Shown piece by piece: positions 28,923-37,381 of a stretch of DNA of 64,000 nucleotides. The stretch is taken from contig NZ_JXCA02000002.1 in NCBI RefSeq assembly GCF_000828085.3, positions 471,684 through 535,683 on the forward strand, given 5' to 3'. Position numbers and translations under genes: made by a program. Numbering within the stretch: the first letter of the stretch is position 1; each line of letters opens with the position of its first letter. Under the pieces are notes generated by a model. That model worked only from the letters and a program-made list of their open reading frames with translations, ran no database searches and was not told the origin of the DNA. The DNA comes from Scytonema tolypothrichoides VB-61278. GTDB lineage: Bacteria > Cyanobacteriota > Cyanobacteriia > Cyanobacteriales > Nostocaceae.

Positions 28923-29777
28923 TTACATCGCTACCCGTGGATAAAGTCGTCCACAGATAATTGTTAAGCCTATTAATGTTAGCAAGAGAATTGCACAATC
29001 CAGACCAAATCCATAGAGACTGGAGCCATTTACTAGCATTGTACCCCGTAAGGCATCAACTTGATAAGTTAAGGGATTGATCCGAGAAATGATCTGCAAC
29101 CAACCAGGCATCAGTGATAAGGGATAGATGGCATTACTGGCAAAAAACAAAGGCATTGTTAACAATTGCCCTATCCCCGTAAATCGTTCTCGGTTTTTTA
29201 CCAAACAGCCAATGATGAGTGAAAAAACACAAAAACAACCTGCCCCTAAAAGTACAATTACCACTACTTGCAGTAATGCTAACGGATGGAGATTCAGGTT
29301 AACACCTAATAGTAGCGCTAATCCATAAATAATCACTATCTGTGATAAACTTCGGATTCCACAAGCTAGGGCTTTTCCTAATACCATCGCCGCACGGGGT
29401 ATAGGACTAGCAAGCAATTTATGCACAATTCCTAAATCTCGCTCCCAAATCAGCGTCATGCCACCAGTCAAAATTGCTACGAATAACACGCTCTGAGCTA
29501 AAATACCGGGAGTCATAAAGTCTAAATAGGATAAGTTCCCTGTAGGGATAGCGCGAGTGCGGGTGAAAACTTGCCCGAAGATTAACAGCCACAACGCAGG
29601 CTGTACCCCGCGTATCAGTAAATCATAGGGATCGTGGCGGAGTTTGCGGACTTCTAGTTCAGCTATGACTAGAGATTTGCTCGCTAATTCTGCGACCGCA
29701 GAGATAAAACTGTCTCGACGAGTAGGTCGTGGTTCAACCCAACCGTTGAGCATTACGTCTGGTTTTTGCTGTGTCAC
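28923..29777 (-). CDS. ABC-2 type transporter permease (DrrB-like)
   Basis: 284 residues, six membrane segments. It shows 'ALWLLIFGQVFTRTRAIP', 'YLDFMTPGILAQSVLF' and the family motif 'ISRINPLTYQVDALRG'. The frame can start at GTG 29777 or at ATG 29753; I use the longer form, which overlaps the ATPase gene by 44 nt. With that ATPase it should form a drug or lipid exporter in the plasma membrane. Confidence 0.86.
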   Translation of the reverse strand: MTQQKPDVMLNGWVEPRPTRRDSFISAVAELASKSLVIAELEVRKLRHDPYDLLIRGVQPALWLLIFGQVFTRTRAIPTGNLSYLDFMTPGILAQSVLFVAILTGGMTLIWERDLGIVHKLLASPIPRAAMVLGKALACGIRSLSQIVIIYGLALLLGVNLNLHPLALLQVVVIVLLGAGCFCVFSLIIGCLVKNRERFTGIGQLLTMPLFFASNAIYPLSLMPGWLQIISRINPLTYQVDALRGTMLVNGSSLYGFGLDCAILLLTLIGLTIICGRLYPRVAM

Positions 29778-30555
29778 GATAACTAACTCCTGACGCTAAT
29801 TCGTCCCCTGTATAGTGAATAAAGACATCATCCAAGGTGGCGTTTGGTTTACCTAAGGCAGCTTTTAAATCGCTGGGTGTGCCAGTTGCAATCACTTTAC
29901 CCCGGTTCATAATTGCTACTCGGTTACACAAACTATCAGCTTCTTCTAAAAAATGGGTCGTTAAAAATATGGTTGTGCCATAATCTGCACGAAGTTCTTG
30001 CATAAGATTCCATACCTGGCTGCGAGCAACCGGATCGAGTCCGACTGTTGGCTCATCGAGAAACATAATTTGCGGTCGATGCAGGATGGATTGGCCAATT
30101 TCTAGCTTGCGAATCATGCCACCAGAGTAATTTCTGACTAGGCGATCGCTTGCTTGTTCCAAACCCATAAACGCCAGCACATCACGAATCCGCTCTCTGC
30201 GTTGTTTTGAGGGAATGTCGTACAATTTGGCAAAGATTAAAAGATTTTCATAGCCTGTAAGACTGCCATCAGCAGAAAGAGCTTGGGGTACATAGCCGAT
30301 CACTCTTCTAACAGCACTTTGCTGATGAGTGACATCATAGCCAGCTATAGTTGCTCGTCCAGCGCTTGGCGGTAGCAGCGTTGTCAACATCTTAATGACT
30401 GTACTTTTACCTGCCCCATTCGGACCAAGCAAGCCAAATACTTCTCCAGATGTGACAGAGATATTCAGGGCATCAACAGCGGTAAACTTGTCAAAGCGGC
30501 GCGTGAGTTCCTGAGTTTCCAATATGACCGCAGGGTTTGGAAAGTTAACAGGCAT
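29734..30555 (-). CDS. ABC transporter ATP-binding protein (DrrA-like)
   Basis: 273 residues from ATG 30555; a GTG at 30591 would add 12 codons. Walker A 'GLLGPNGAGKSTVIKML', signature 'NYSGGMIRKLEIGQ', Walker B 'IMFLDEPTVGLDP' and the switch His in 'TTHFLEEA' are all intact. The C-terminal part resembles the daunorubicin-resistance DrrA group. First gene of the ABC-MarR-MFS operon. Confidence 0.9.
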   Translation of the reverse strand: MPVNFPNPAVILETQELTRRFDKFTAVDALNISVTSGEVFGLLGPNGAGKSTVIKMLTTLLPPSAGRATIAGYDVTHQQSAVRRVIGYVPQALSADGSLTGYENLLIFAKLYDIPSKQRRERIRDVLAFMGLEQASDRLVRNYSGGMIRKLEIGQSILHRPQIMFLDEPTVGLDPVARSQVWNLMQELRADYGTTIFLTTHFLEEADSLCNRVAIMNRGKVIATGTPSDLKAALGKPNATLDDVFIHYTGDELASGVSYRDTAKTRRNAQRLG

Positions 30556-30886
30556 GGACAAGCGATCGGTTCTTCCCGTCAGTTTTGTCACGAGTAGGAT
30601 GCACTTCCTTAGTGGTATATTTAGGTTATCTAATTATTAGTTTCTCATGTATTGTGTGGAAGTCAAGAGCTAGTTTTTAGAAAAGTCGGCTTTTTATTTT
30701 GTCATGAGGATAGTGAAGTACCCACCACCAAAACGGAGTACCGTTTATGGTGGGGGCAATCTTTGGAAAACAACTGCTGTTGAAGAAATTCGTGTTCAAG
30801 CAGGGAATTTGGCACAGGATTTACTGAAATCTCTTAACCCCATACCTTATGCTGTTGTTGAAAATTGGTTTGCTCCAAAACCAGCC

Positions 30887-31573
30887 ATGCTATTTCGTCA
30901 ACTGTTTGATAAAGAGTCGAGTACCTACACATACTTGATTGCCGATTCACAAACCAAAGAAGCAATTCTGATAGATCCTGTCTTAGAGCAAGTTGAACGT
31001 GACATTCAAATATTACGAGAATTGGGGCTAACCCTGCGCTACTGTTTGGAAACTCACATCCATGCTGATCACATCACTGCGACAAGACAACTTAAGAGTC
31101 TAACTGGCTGTCTAAGTATCATGCCTGAGAATGCCCAGACGACTTGTGCAGATAGCTATATTGCTGATGGAAAGATGTTACATATAGGCAATGTACAAAT
31201 TCAGGCGATTGCCACTCCTGGACACACCGACAGTCATATGGCTTACCTGGTTAATAATACTCACTTGTTAACTGGAGATGCGCTATTCATCCGGGGCTGC
31301 GGTCGTACCGACTTCCAAAGCGGTGATGCTGGATTGTTATATGATGCTGTTACCCAAAAACTATTCACTTTACCAGATGATACTTTGGTATATCCTGCCC
31401 ACGACTACCAGGGACAAACAGTGTCTACTATTGGTGAAGAAAAGCGCTGGAATCCCCGATTTGCTGGACACAGCCGCAGCCAGTTCATGGAGTTAATGGA
31501 TAACTTGAACTTGCCCTATCCTAAAAAAATGTCAGAAGCTGTACCTGCAAATCAACATGGTGGCAAAGTTTGA
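30887..31573 (+). CDS. Persulfide dioxygenase (ETHE1-type MBL-fold hydrolase)
   Basis: 228 residues from ATG 30887 (MLFRQLFDKESSTYTYLIAD), the usual family start. The frame is open to ATG 30704, and the extra 61 codons lack a known domain. The metallo-beta-lactamase motif is 'THIHADHITATRQL', with further ligands in 'TPGHTDSHMAYL' and the Asp in 'LLTGDALFIRGCGRTDFQ'. ETHE1 enzymes oxidise glutathione persulfide to sulfite, with one 2-His-1-Asp iron site. The 'GCGRTDFQ' motif is diagnostic of ETHE1 versus glyoxalase II. A role in sulfide or persulfide detoxification is likely. Confidence 0.87.
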   Translation: MLFRQLFDKESSTYTYLIADSQTKEAILIDPVLEQVERDIQILRELGLTLRYCLETHIHADHITATRQLKSLTGCLSIMPENAQTTCADSYIADGKMLHIGNVQIQAIATPGHTDSHMAYLVNNTHLLTGDALFIRGCGRTDFQSGDAGLLYDAVTQKLFTLPDDTLVYPAHDYQGQTVSTIGEEKRWNPRFAGHSRSQFMELMDNLNLPYPKKMSEAVPANQHGGKV

Positions 31574-31603
31574 GTTGGATTGGACTATCAAATTTGAAAA
31601 ACA

Positions 31604-31639
31604 AAGCTTCCCGACTTTTCGCTCGAAGTCGCGAAGCTT
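31604..31639 (+). terminator. Terminator after the ETHE1-like gene
   Basis: AAGCTTCCCGACTT and its near complement AAGTCGCGAAGCTT form a long stem followed by GTTTTTC, 31 nt after the stop codon at 31573. Confidence 0.7.
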
Positions 31640-31698
31640 GTTTTTCACGTTCAAAGTAGTGTGCCCGTAGGGCTTATAATTTAGAACTGCTATAGCAG

Positions 31699-31789
31699 TC
31701 ATAAATCATTTGTGAAAAATTAGAAACTGGGTTTCTAAATCATTTGTGAAAAATTAGAAACCCGGTTTCTGCCAGAAACCGGGTTTGGT
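31699..31789. repeat. Short direct repeats with AAACCGGGTTTCT hairpin
   Basis: AAATCATTTGTGAAAAATTA occurs twice in direct order (about 31703 and 31738), each followed by a GAAAC...GGGTTTCT block; the second is followed by an AGAAACCGGGTTT inverted partner. This core is also present in the repeat at 5757-5877. Non-coding. Confidence 0.55.
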
Positions 31790-31848
31790 GGACTCCAGCA
31801 ATTTATGCGCTACGCGCAGGCTATGCCAACACAACTCATATAGGATTG

Positions 31849-32259
31849 CTATATACTCAGGTCTTGATACGTTTGTAACCGTTGATTCAAAGTTCCTGTA
31901 TGTAACTCAAACAAATGATTGTCGTAGTCGTAAAAATATAAGGAACGTCCTTCTCCTTCTACACGACTTCGACCTTCTTTAACATCTACCCCAAAACTCC
32001 TAACTCTCGCAGCATAGAATTCGTAGTCCTCTTCGGTTATTTTAAAAGCCACATGGTTATAAGTTTTCTCGGGCATTGACTCTCCTTCCATGATGGCAAT
32101 CCATAAGCCGTTTATAAGGAAGAATTTTTCCTTAGAGATGGAGAAAGTTTGATCACCGCTAGAATAAATCTCCTTGGCATCAAATATAGATACAAGGAAT
32201 TTCGTCATCTTCTCCAAGTCCCTGACGATGAATGTGATATGGCTAATTCCTTGAATCAT
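31849..32259 (-). CDS. FosX-type VOC family hydrolase
   Basis: 136 residues. The sequence follows the FosX pattern closely: 'MIQGISHITFIVRDLEKMT', 'YNHVAFKITEEDYEFY' and 'GRSRVEGEGRSLYFYDYDNH' with the terminal 'LFELHTGTL'. Metal ligands are His7, His70 or so, and Glu in 'LFELHTG'. FosX is a Mn-dependent epoxide hydrolase that inactivates fosfomycin. Environmental members may act on other epoxides. It is a resistance-type cargo gene in the nifK element. Confidence 0.85.
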   Translation of the reverse strand: MIQGISHITFIVRDLEKMTKFLVSIFDAKEIYSSGDQTFSISKEKFFLINGLWIAIMEGESMPEKTYNHVAFKITEEDYEFYAARVRSFGVDVKEGRSRVEGEGRSLYFYDYDNHLFELHTGTLNQRLQTYQDLSI

Positions 32260-32907
32260 TTAAATGACTGTAAATCGATATATCTAAGATATAGAATAAT
32301 TCGGATTCCATTGCAACCAGTAATTTTCTAAGGCTCTGGCGATAACATCTGCTAATTTACCGAACAAGGCGTATAGCAAAATGCTCAATACAACAACATC
32401 TGAACGCTGTCATAAATTGCTGATAAATTGAACTAATCATCAGAATTTACCTATCGTAAGAACTTCTATTGTATTGTAAATTAATCTACTTAGTGTGGTA
32501 TTGGATCCTTTTTCTTTAGCTTCTAGTCTCTAGTCCCTAGCCTCTTGTGTTGGCTAGAAACTAAAGGTCTAGTTTTTTACAGTGGTTTTCTGTAAGGTGA
32601 GCATTGCTCACTAATATCTCAAATGTCCATTAAATTGATAAAATTACGGTAATTTTATTTAATTAATGTAGATTATCTGACTAGATAGCAGTCTTTGAGA
32701 AAAACTGTATATAGTGAGTATTTTTAGCTACATCTGAGCTATAATTGAAAATTAGTCATCTAAGCTTGTTTCCAAAATGAATATCTGGTAATATCCATTT
32801 TTTAGATATTAACTCCTGTTAAGCGGTAATTTTACTGTATTTTAAGTCAAAGTTTCGTTTTGTTACCTTTGTTTGCTAAAAGTAATCAAGATAATTCATT
32901 CAAGAAT
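32260..32907. other. AT-rich intergenic region without recognised gene
   Basis: About 650 bp between the fosX-like and aldo/keto reductase genes. It holds a short CTAGTCTCTAGTCCCTAG tandem motif near 32523 and a run of AT-rich sequence before the reductase. No gene, RNA or MITE recognised. Confidence 0.4.
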
Positions 32908-33948
32908 ATGAAGTACAACCAACTTGGCGAAAGTGACCTCAAGGTTTCTGAAATTTGTCTGGGAAGCATGACTTATGGACAGCAGAATACCATTGAGGAA
33001 GCACATCAACAGTTAGATTATGCTATTGCTCAAGGGATAAATTTTATTGATACTGCGGAGATGTATCCAGTACCGCCTCGTGGTGAAACTCAAGGAAAAA
33101 CGGAAGCTTACATTGGCGAATGGTTGAAAAAACAGCAGCGGAATCAACTCATCATTGCCACAAAAATTTCAGGTCCCGGTCGTCCTTTTAAATGGTTGCG
33201 GGGAGGAAATCTCCAAATTAACCAAGACAACATTAAGCAAGCGGTAGATGATAGTCTGAAGCGATTACAAACAGATTATATAGATTTGTACCAAATTCAC
33301 TGGCCAGAACGCTATGTTCCTACATTTGGACAGACAGAGTACAAACCTAATTTTGAACGTGAAACTGTGAGTATTGCTGAACAATTACAAGCATTTGCAC
33401 ATGTCATCAAAGCAGGCAAAATTCGCTATTTGGGCTTGAGTAATGAGACACCTTGGGGTGTGAGTGAGTTTGTTCATATTGCCAAACAGCTAGGATTACC
33501 CAAAGTGATCTCGATTCAAAACGCTTATAACTTGCTTAATCGTGTATTTGATTCAGCTTTAGCAGAAGTTTCTCGTTATACAAATGTTCGGTTATTAGCT
33601 TATAGTCCTTTAGGATTTGGTTTGTTATCTGGGAAGTACACAGACGATCAAAAACCAGAAAATACACGATTGTCTCTATTTCAAGGTTTTGGACAACGCT
33701 ATTTTAAACCAAATGTAAATGAGGCTGTCGCAGCTTATGTATCAATTGCGAGAAAATATAATTTGCAGCCTACACAATTAGCTTTGGCTTTCGTCCGGAG
33801 TCGGTGGTTTGTGAGTAGCACAATTATTGGTGCGACATCCTTAGAACAATTACAAGAAAATATTGACAGCGTGAATGTCATTCTCAACCAAGAGATTTTA
33901 GCAGAGTTAGATGCAGTTCATACACGCTATCCCAATCCAGCCCCTTAA
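32908..33948 (+). CDS. Aldo/keto reductase (Tas/YajO-like)
   Basis: 346 residues from ATG 32908 (MKYNQLGESDLKVSEICLGS); a TTG 16 codons upstream is unlikely. The TIM-barrel AKR tetrad is visible: Asp-Tyr in 'INFIDTAEMYPVPPRGETQG', Lys in 'IIATKISGPGR', His in 'YIDLYQIHWPERY'. The sequence around 'MYPVPP' is typical of the Tas subfamily. NADPH-dependent carbonyl reduction of unknown substrate. Confidence 0.9.
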   Translation: MKYNQLGESDLKVSEICLGSMTYGQQNTIEEAHQQLDYAIAQGINFIDTAEMYPVPPRGETQGKTEAYIGEWLKKQQRNQLIIATKISGPGRPFKWLRGGNLQINQDNIKQAVDDSLKRLQTDYIDLYQIHWPERYVPTFGQTEYKPNFERETVSIAEQLQAFAHVIKAGKIRYLGLSNETPWGVSEFVHIAKQLGLPKVISIQNAYNLLNRVFDSALAEVSRYTNVRLLAYSPLGFGLLSGKYTDDQKPENTRLSLFQGFGQRYFKPNVNEAVAAYVSIARKYNLQPTQLALAFVRSRWFVSSTIIGATSLEQLQENIDSVNVILNQEILAELDAVHTRYPNPAP

Positions 33949-34197
33949 CAATTCAAAATCGCGAAGCGACGCAATCTCAAAATTCAAAATGAAAGATATT
34001 TTCAGTTGGTAATTTCAACTCCAACTGAAACTGAAGCAATCTTTACCGGAAAAGAATCTAGAGAAAGCGTCACCTAAATTATCGAACGCATATTGAGTTA
34101 TTTTCTTGCAGATATAGCCATATCGCGGACATACCATAAAACTGAAATGCCTTAAGTATCTCAGTTTTAAGGATACTGCCAAAATCTAAATTACGTT

Positions 34198-35295
34198 TTA
34201 GAACGCGGATTGGTATGAGTTCTGAGTTATGACTCCTTCTTCAAGCTGTTTAAGCTCTTTTGTGACGTAATTTACGTACTGCTCACTATCATGCCGACTT
34301 AAAGCTAACCGATAACCACGTTCAGCTAAAGCATCTGCTTCTTGAGGGTTATTTAACAGATAGATGATAGCTTGTCTTAAGCCTTCAACATCTTGTGGCT
34401 TAACCATCATTACCGCATTAGTTCCTGCTATATATTGATCGAGTCCAAGAGTGCGAGTGACTATCACAGGACGCCTACACGCCATTGCTTCCATCAATGC
34501 CTGTATTCCTGCACCACAATTACTTTCAAAGACGCTAACCACAATAATATCTGCATTCTGATATAGCTGAACTAACTCCGGCCATTCGTAAAATCGGCGT
34601 GACATATTTCGTGGTAATGTTTCAGGAAAAGCTCGTTTTAGTGAAAGTGCATCGCTGGAGAAACCGCTGATTTTCACATCAACATCTAGATTTGCTGTTG
34701 CTTGCGCAAGAGTTTTGTAATCACGTTGTTCTAAGCCAACACTAGCGATCATTGGACGCGATTTTTTCGGTGAGACAGGCGAGGGTGCAAAGAATTTGAG
34801 ATCGGTTTGCTCCCAAACAAACTGAACACGAGATGCAGGTAGATTTAAGTAATCGCGTAAAAAAGTAACTTGGTGCTTGCTACAGGCTAAAAACAAATCG
34901 ATCTTGTTAGCCAAGTTAAATAACTTTAGTGCTAAGCGTCCACGAGGTCGATCAATATTGTGAAAAAACACTACTATTTTGGGGCGGTTGCGCTTGAACC
35001 CACAAAGTGTTGCTACCTGAATACCTCCAACCTCACTATTGCAGAAGACTATGTCATCCGATTCAAGTCGAGATGATAAAGCACGCGCCATTGCCCAATG
35101 TTCTGGCGAACCTGCTATTTTGGAAAGAAGTTTGTCCGCAAAAGAACTTTGATATCCTTCTGGTGTATGAATGCTGGCATTGAGTCTTTGCTTAATGGTC
35201 CACATTACATGCCTAGGACGTTTATTGTTCTCGGCTTCCTGAGTCATTTTCTCAAGGTCAATAGAGTGATGGAGTACGATGTGATATTTCGTCAT
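34198..35295 (-). CDS. Glycosyltransferase, GT4-like
   Basis: 365 residues. The C-terminal domain matches GT-B glycosyltransferases: 'ENADIIVVSVFESNCGAGIQALMEAMACRRPVIVT' type sequence (here 'QNADIIVVSVFESNCGAG') with the ExxxxxxxE nucleotide-sugar motif, then 'GTNAVMMVKPQDVEGLRQAI'. The N-terminal half ('IVVFFHNIDRPRGRLALKLF') is the acceptor domain. Probably cytoplasmic, adding a sugar to a glycan or lipid. Orphan position, no other polysaccharide genes nearby. Confidence 0.83.
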   Translation of the reverse strand: MTKYHIVLHHSIDLEKMTQEAENNKRPRHVMWTIKQRLNASIHTPEGYQSSFADKLLSKIAGSPEHWAMARALSSRLESDDIVFCNSEVGGIQVATLCGFKRNRPKIVVFFHNIDRPRGRLALKLFNLANKIDLFLACSKHQVTFLRDYLNLPASRVQFVWEQTDLKFFAPSPVSPKKSRPMIASVGLEQRDYKTLAQATANLDVDVKISGFSSDALSLKRAFPETLPRNMSRRFYEWPELVQLYQNADIIVVSVFESNCGAGIQALMEAMACRRPVIVTRTLGLDQYIAGTNAVMMVKPQDVEGLRQAIIYLLNNPQEADALAERGYRLALSRHDSEQYVNYVTKELKQLEEGVITQNSYQSAF

Positions 35296-35612
35296 AAATA
35301 TTACAGTAAAGATTAGCTTTCATGAAAGAAAAAGATTAAGCCAAGATGGATATTCAACAAGGCTGTTTGACTTGATCATTTGTAGCGGTTAGCTTCAGTT
35401 GATCAGTAACTTTACGTATCATATAAACACCTTGCACCGTTTGTCTATGAGATTTTTTTGGGTCATGAGACCGAAGCTGTTACCAGGGGCATAAAATCCT
35501 TGCCCAGACTGTTTTTTAGGGGCGTGAATGCTTTTTGCAAATCTAAAAAGCTTAATACTAACAGAAGTTTTTCACCTGCCAGTTATCGTCAAAGAAGCGA
35601 TAAAAATCAACC
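35296..35612. other. Intergenic region left of the 47-codon ORF
   Basis: 317 bp. Two near repeats (CAGGGGCATAAAATCC near 35485 and TAGGGGCGTGAATGC near 35517) are visible. No gene recognised. It would contain the promoter of the small basic ORF. Confidence 0.4.
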
Positions 35613-35756
35613 ATGAAACGTGAAACCTTAGCAGAGTTAGTCGCCCGTACCGTGATTGAGTTTGAGAAACGCGAGGCACAGCTACAGCAACAAGTCTCGC
35701 AGCTGCAACCGCAAAAGGTCAAAAAAACCAAACGCCGCAAGTCCAAAGCCGCTTAG
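35613..35756 (+). CDS. Small basic protein, 47 aa, overlapping the recombinase 3' end
   Basis: MKRETLAELVARTVIEFEKR and a Gln-rich stretch are followed by a strongly basic tail (KKTKRRKSKA). It looks like a short amphipathic helix with a DNA- or nucleic-acid-binding tail. Its stop codon overlaps the convergent recombinase stop by 4 nt. I do not recognise the family. Size, charge and position allow the guess that it is a recombination directionality factor or other helper for excision, but nothing in the sequence proves it. Confidence 0.5.
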   Translation: MKRETLAELVARTVIEFEKREAQLQQQVSQLQPQKVKKTKRRKSKAA

Positions 35757-37315
35757 TGCAAGTGCAATAATTCCACCGCAGTGACTGTGTTGGCATCTAC
35801 CACTATTTTTTTGATGCACCCTTGAAGTAAAGCTTGTTTGTCCTCCGATTTCAGCCCTTGCCAGTATCTCTCGTTTGTAAAAGCGCTGATAATTCTTTCT
35901 TTGGCGATTAAATATTGTTTAGAATTGTTGTTTGTAGTTGCGATCGCCGATGCAATCTGCATTCTAATATCAACTTTCGCTTTCTCAATTGCTGGATTTG
36001 ATGGTAAAGCGTCTATTGTCTTTAAAGATGCTCGGAGTGTCTTTATTTCTGTAGGTTCCTCTGTTATTTTCACCTCTTGTTCTACTAAAGTCGCTAGACG
36101 TTCGGCTTCACGTACTAGATGGGAAATGACTTGCTTTTCCAGTTCATCAGAAGAAATCATTCGCTTGTTGTGACAAGCCCCAGTCCGGTAAAAACTGCAT
36201 TGGTAGTGGTGTCTGACAAAATTCTTTGTCTTAACCAATTTCTTGCACTGGCGGCTGTAAGCAGCACCACAATGTGCACACTTAACTAGGTTTGCGAATG
36301 GGTTAGTGTATTTTTGCTCGGTAGCCCATCGATTTTTACGGTTACCCCTAATCATGGACTTAATGCGTTCGTGTTCTTCATGGGTAATAATCGCTTCGTC
36401 CTCATGAGTTCCCCATGTCACTTCCCATTCGTCGAATGGTTTCCTGTGTCCTTTGGGGCGAACCACAGTGTTGTAAAGCGTCCCCCCTGCGTAGACAGGA
36501 TTTACGAGAATAGAACGCAATCCACTAACAGACCATTTCAAACCTGTGTGGGGATACCGAAGATTTAGCCCATTACCACGGGATTTATTGATATTCTCTA
36601 ATATAATCTCATCCTCTTCTCCCAGCAGATTAATATCTTCGTTGCTGGGCTTTGGTAATGCATTTGCCTGAATACCAAAAACATCGTGCAATCGTCTAGT
36701 CGTTTGCGAAACTGACCCCACATCCAGAAAAGTATCAAATACAAATCGCATTAATTGCGATCGCGTGAACTCAACTTTATTCTCAATCAAACAAACACAC
36801 GGGCGATCATCTCGTTTATATCTATCCCCATCAACCACATACCCCAACGGTGCATTCCAGTGGGGTTTCTTATTTGCTTTGCGGGTATCGCGTTCTTTCT
36901 TAACTCGCATCCCCAGCATTTTCACCTCATATTTGGATGCAGCCAGTCTCACATCGATTGTTAACTCACCGCCAATACTCGACATGTCGAACGGTTCGTC
37001 TAGGGCAATCGGTTGTATGCCTTTGTTGTTCAACGCATCAATCAAACGATAAAAGATGATTGATGATGACGTTAAACGATCAATCCGAATAAATAGCAAC
37101 TTCGACACTGTCCCTGGTGCAGATGCGTTGATATCCTCAATTAACTGCAAAAGACCTTTGCGCTTATCACTGGTACGACTTTCCACGTCGTAATATATCT
37201 GTGTTGCCCCAGCACTACGCAACCGACGCATTTGTTTGATTAACGCGCCTTCATCTTCATTTTGTTCATCCGTCGAAACCCTAGCATAAGCCCAAATGTT
37301 CATAGAGCAAACCAT
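35753..37315 (-). CDS. Large serine recombinase (XisF-like) of the nifK element
   Basis: 520 residues (or 516 from ATG 37303). The N-terminal resolvase domain has 'IWAYARVSTDEQ' with the catalytic Ser in RVS and 'LLFIRIDRLTSS'. The recombinase domain follows ('WSVSGLRSILVNPVYAGGTLYN'). Then a zinc ribbon (CAHC ... CSFYRTGAC) and a C-terminal coiled-coil region, the architecture of XisF and phage large serine integrases. The start codon is only 43-55 bp from the crossover at 37358. It should excise the element from nifK. Confidence 0.92.
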   Translation of the reverse strand: MVCSMNIWAYARVSTDEQNEDEGALIKQMRRLRSAGATQIYYDVESRTSDKRKGLLQLIEDINASAPGTVSKLLFIRIDRLTSSSIIFYRLIDALNNKGIQPIALDEPFDMSSIGGELTIDVRLAASKYEVKMLGMRVKKERDTRKANKKPHWNAPLGYVVDGDRYKRDDRPCVCLIENKVEFTRSQLMRFVFDTFLDVGSVSQTTRRLHDVFGIQANALPKPSNEDINLLGEEDEIILENINKSRGNGLNLRYPHTGLKWSVSGLRSILVNPVYAGGTLYNTVVRPKGHRKPFDEWEVTWGTHEDEAIITHEEHERIKSMIRGNRKNRWATEQKYTNPFANLVKCAHCGAAYSRQCKKLVKTKNFVRHHYQCSFYRTGACHNKRMISSDELEKQVISHLVREAERLATLVEQEVKITEEPTEIKTLRASLKTIDALPSNPAIEKAKVDIRMQIASAIATTNNNSKQYLIAKERIISAFTNERYWQGLKSEDKQALLQGCIKKIVVDANTVTAVELLHLH

Positions 37316-37335
37316 CGAAGCGATATTCTAATTTT

Positions 37336-37381
37336 ACCTGATAGCAAACACATTAGTTCACTGTTGTTCACCGAGCCTGTA
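37336..37381. other. attR of the nifK element
   Basis: The element arm ACCTGATAGCAAACACATTA (37336-37355), then GTTC (37356-37359) and the resumption of nifK codons ACTGTTGTTCACCGAG. The arm pairs with the left arm at 17671-17690 with one mismatch in 20. Joined, the arms form a 46-bp attP symmetric about the TC dinucleotide. Confidence 0.8.

Larger units (their letters stand above)
17667..37358. mobile_element. 19.7-kb nifK excision element
   Basis: The element separates the 5' and 3' parts of nifK and carries its own large serine recombinase at the right edge, transcribed inward. Both ends share GTTC followed by N and CT (17665-17671 and 37356-37362), and the element-side arms are inverted relative to each other, as expected for attL and attR made from a symmetric attP by a serine integrase. 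Predicted excision releases a 19,691-bp circle and restores nifK in frame. Cargo is about 15 genes, several decayed. No phage structural genes, conjugation genes, XisH/XisI homologues or tyrosine recombinase are visible. HIP1 octamers within it show long residence in a cyanobacterial genome. Confidence 0.9.

Noticed and set aside
37262-37357. Apparent N-terminus for the nifK 3' part
   Set aside because: These codons are antisense to the recombinase gene and in the element arm; no ribosome site. The 3' part is only meaningful after excision.
17667-37358. Element considered a prophage or an integrative conjugative element
   Set aside because: No capsid, tail, terminase, relaxase or type IV secretion genes were seen; only the recombinase and metabolic or resistance cargo.
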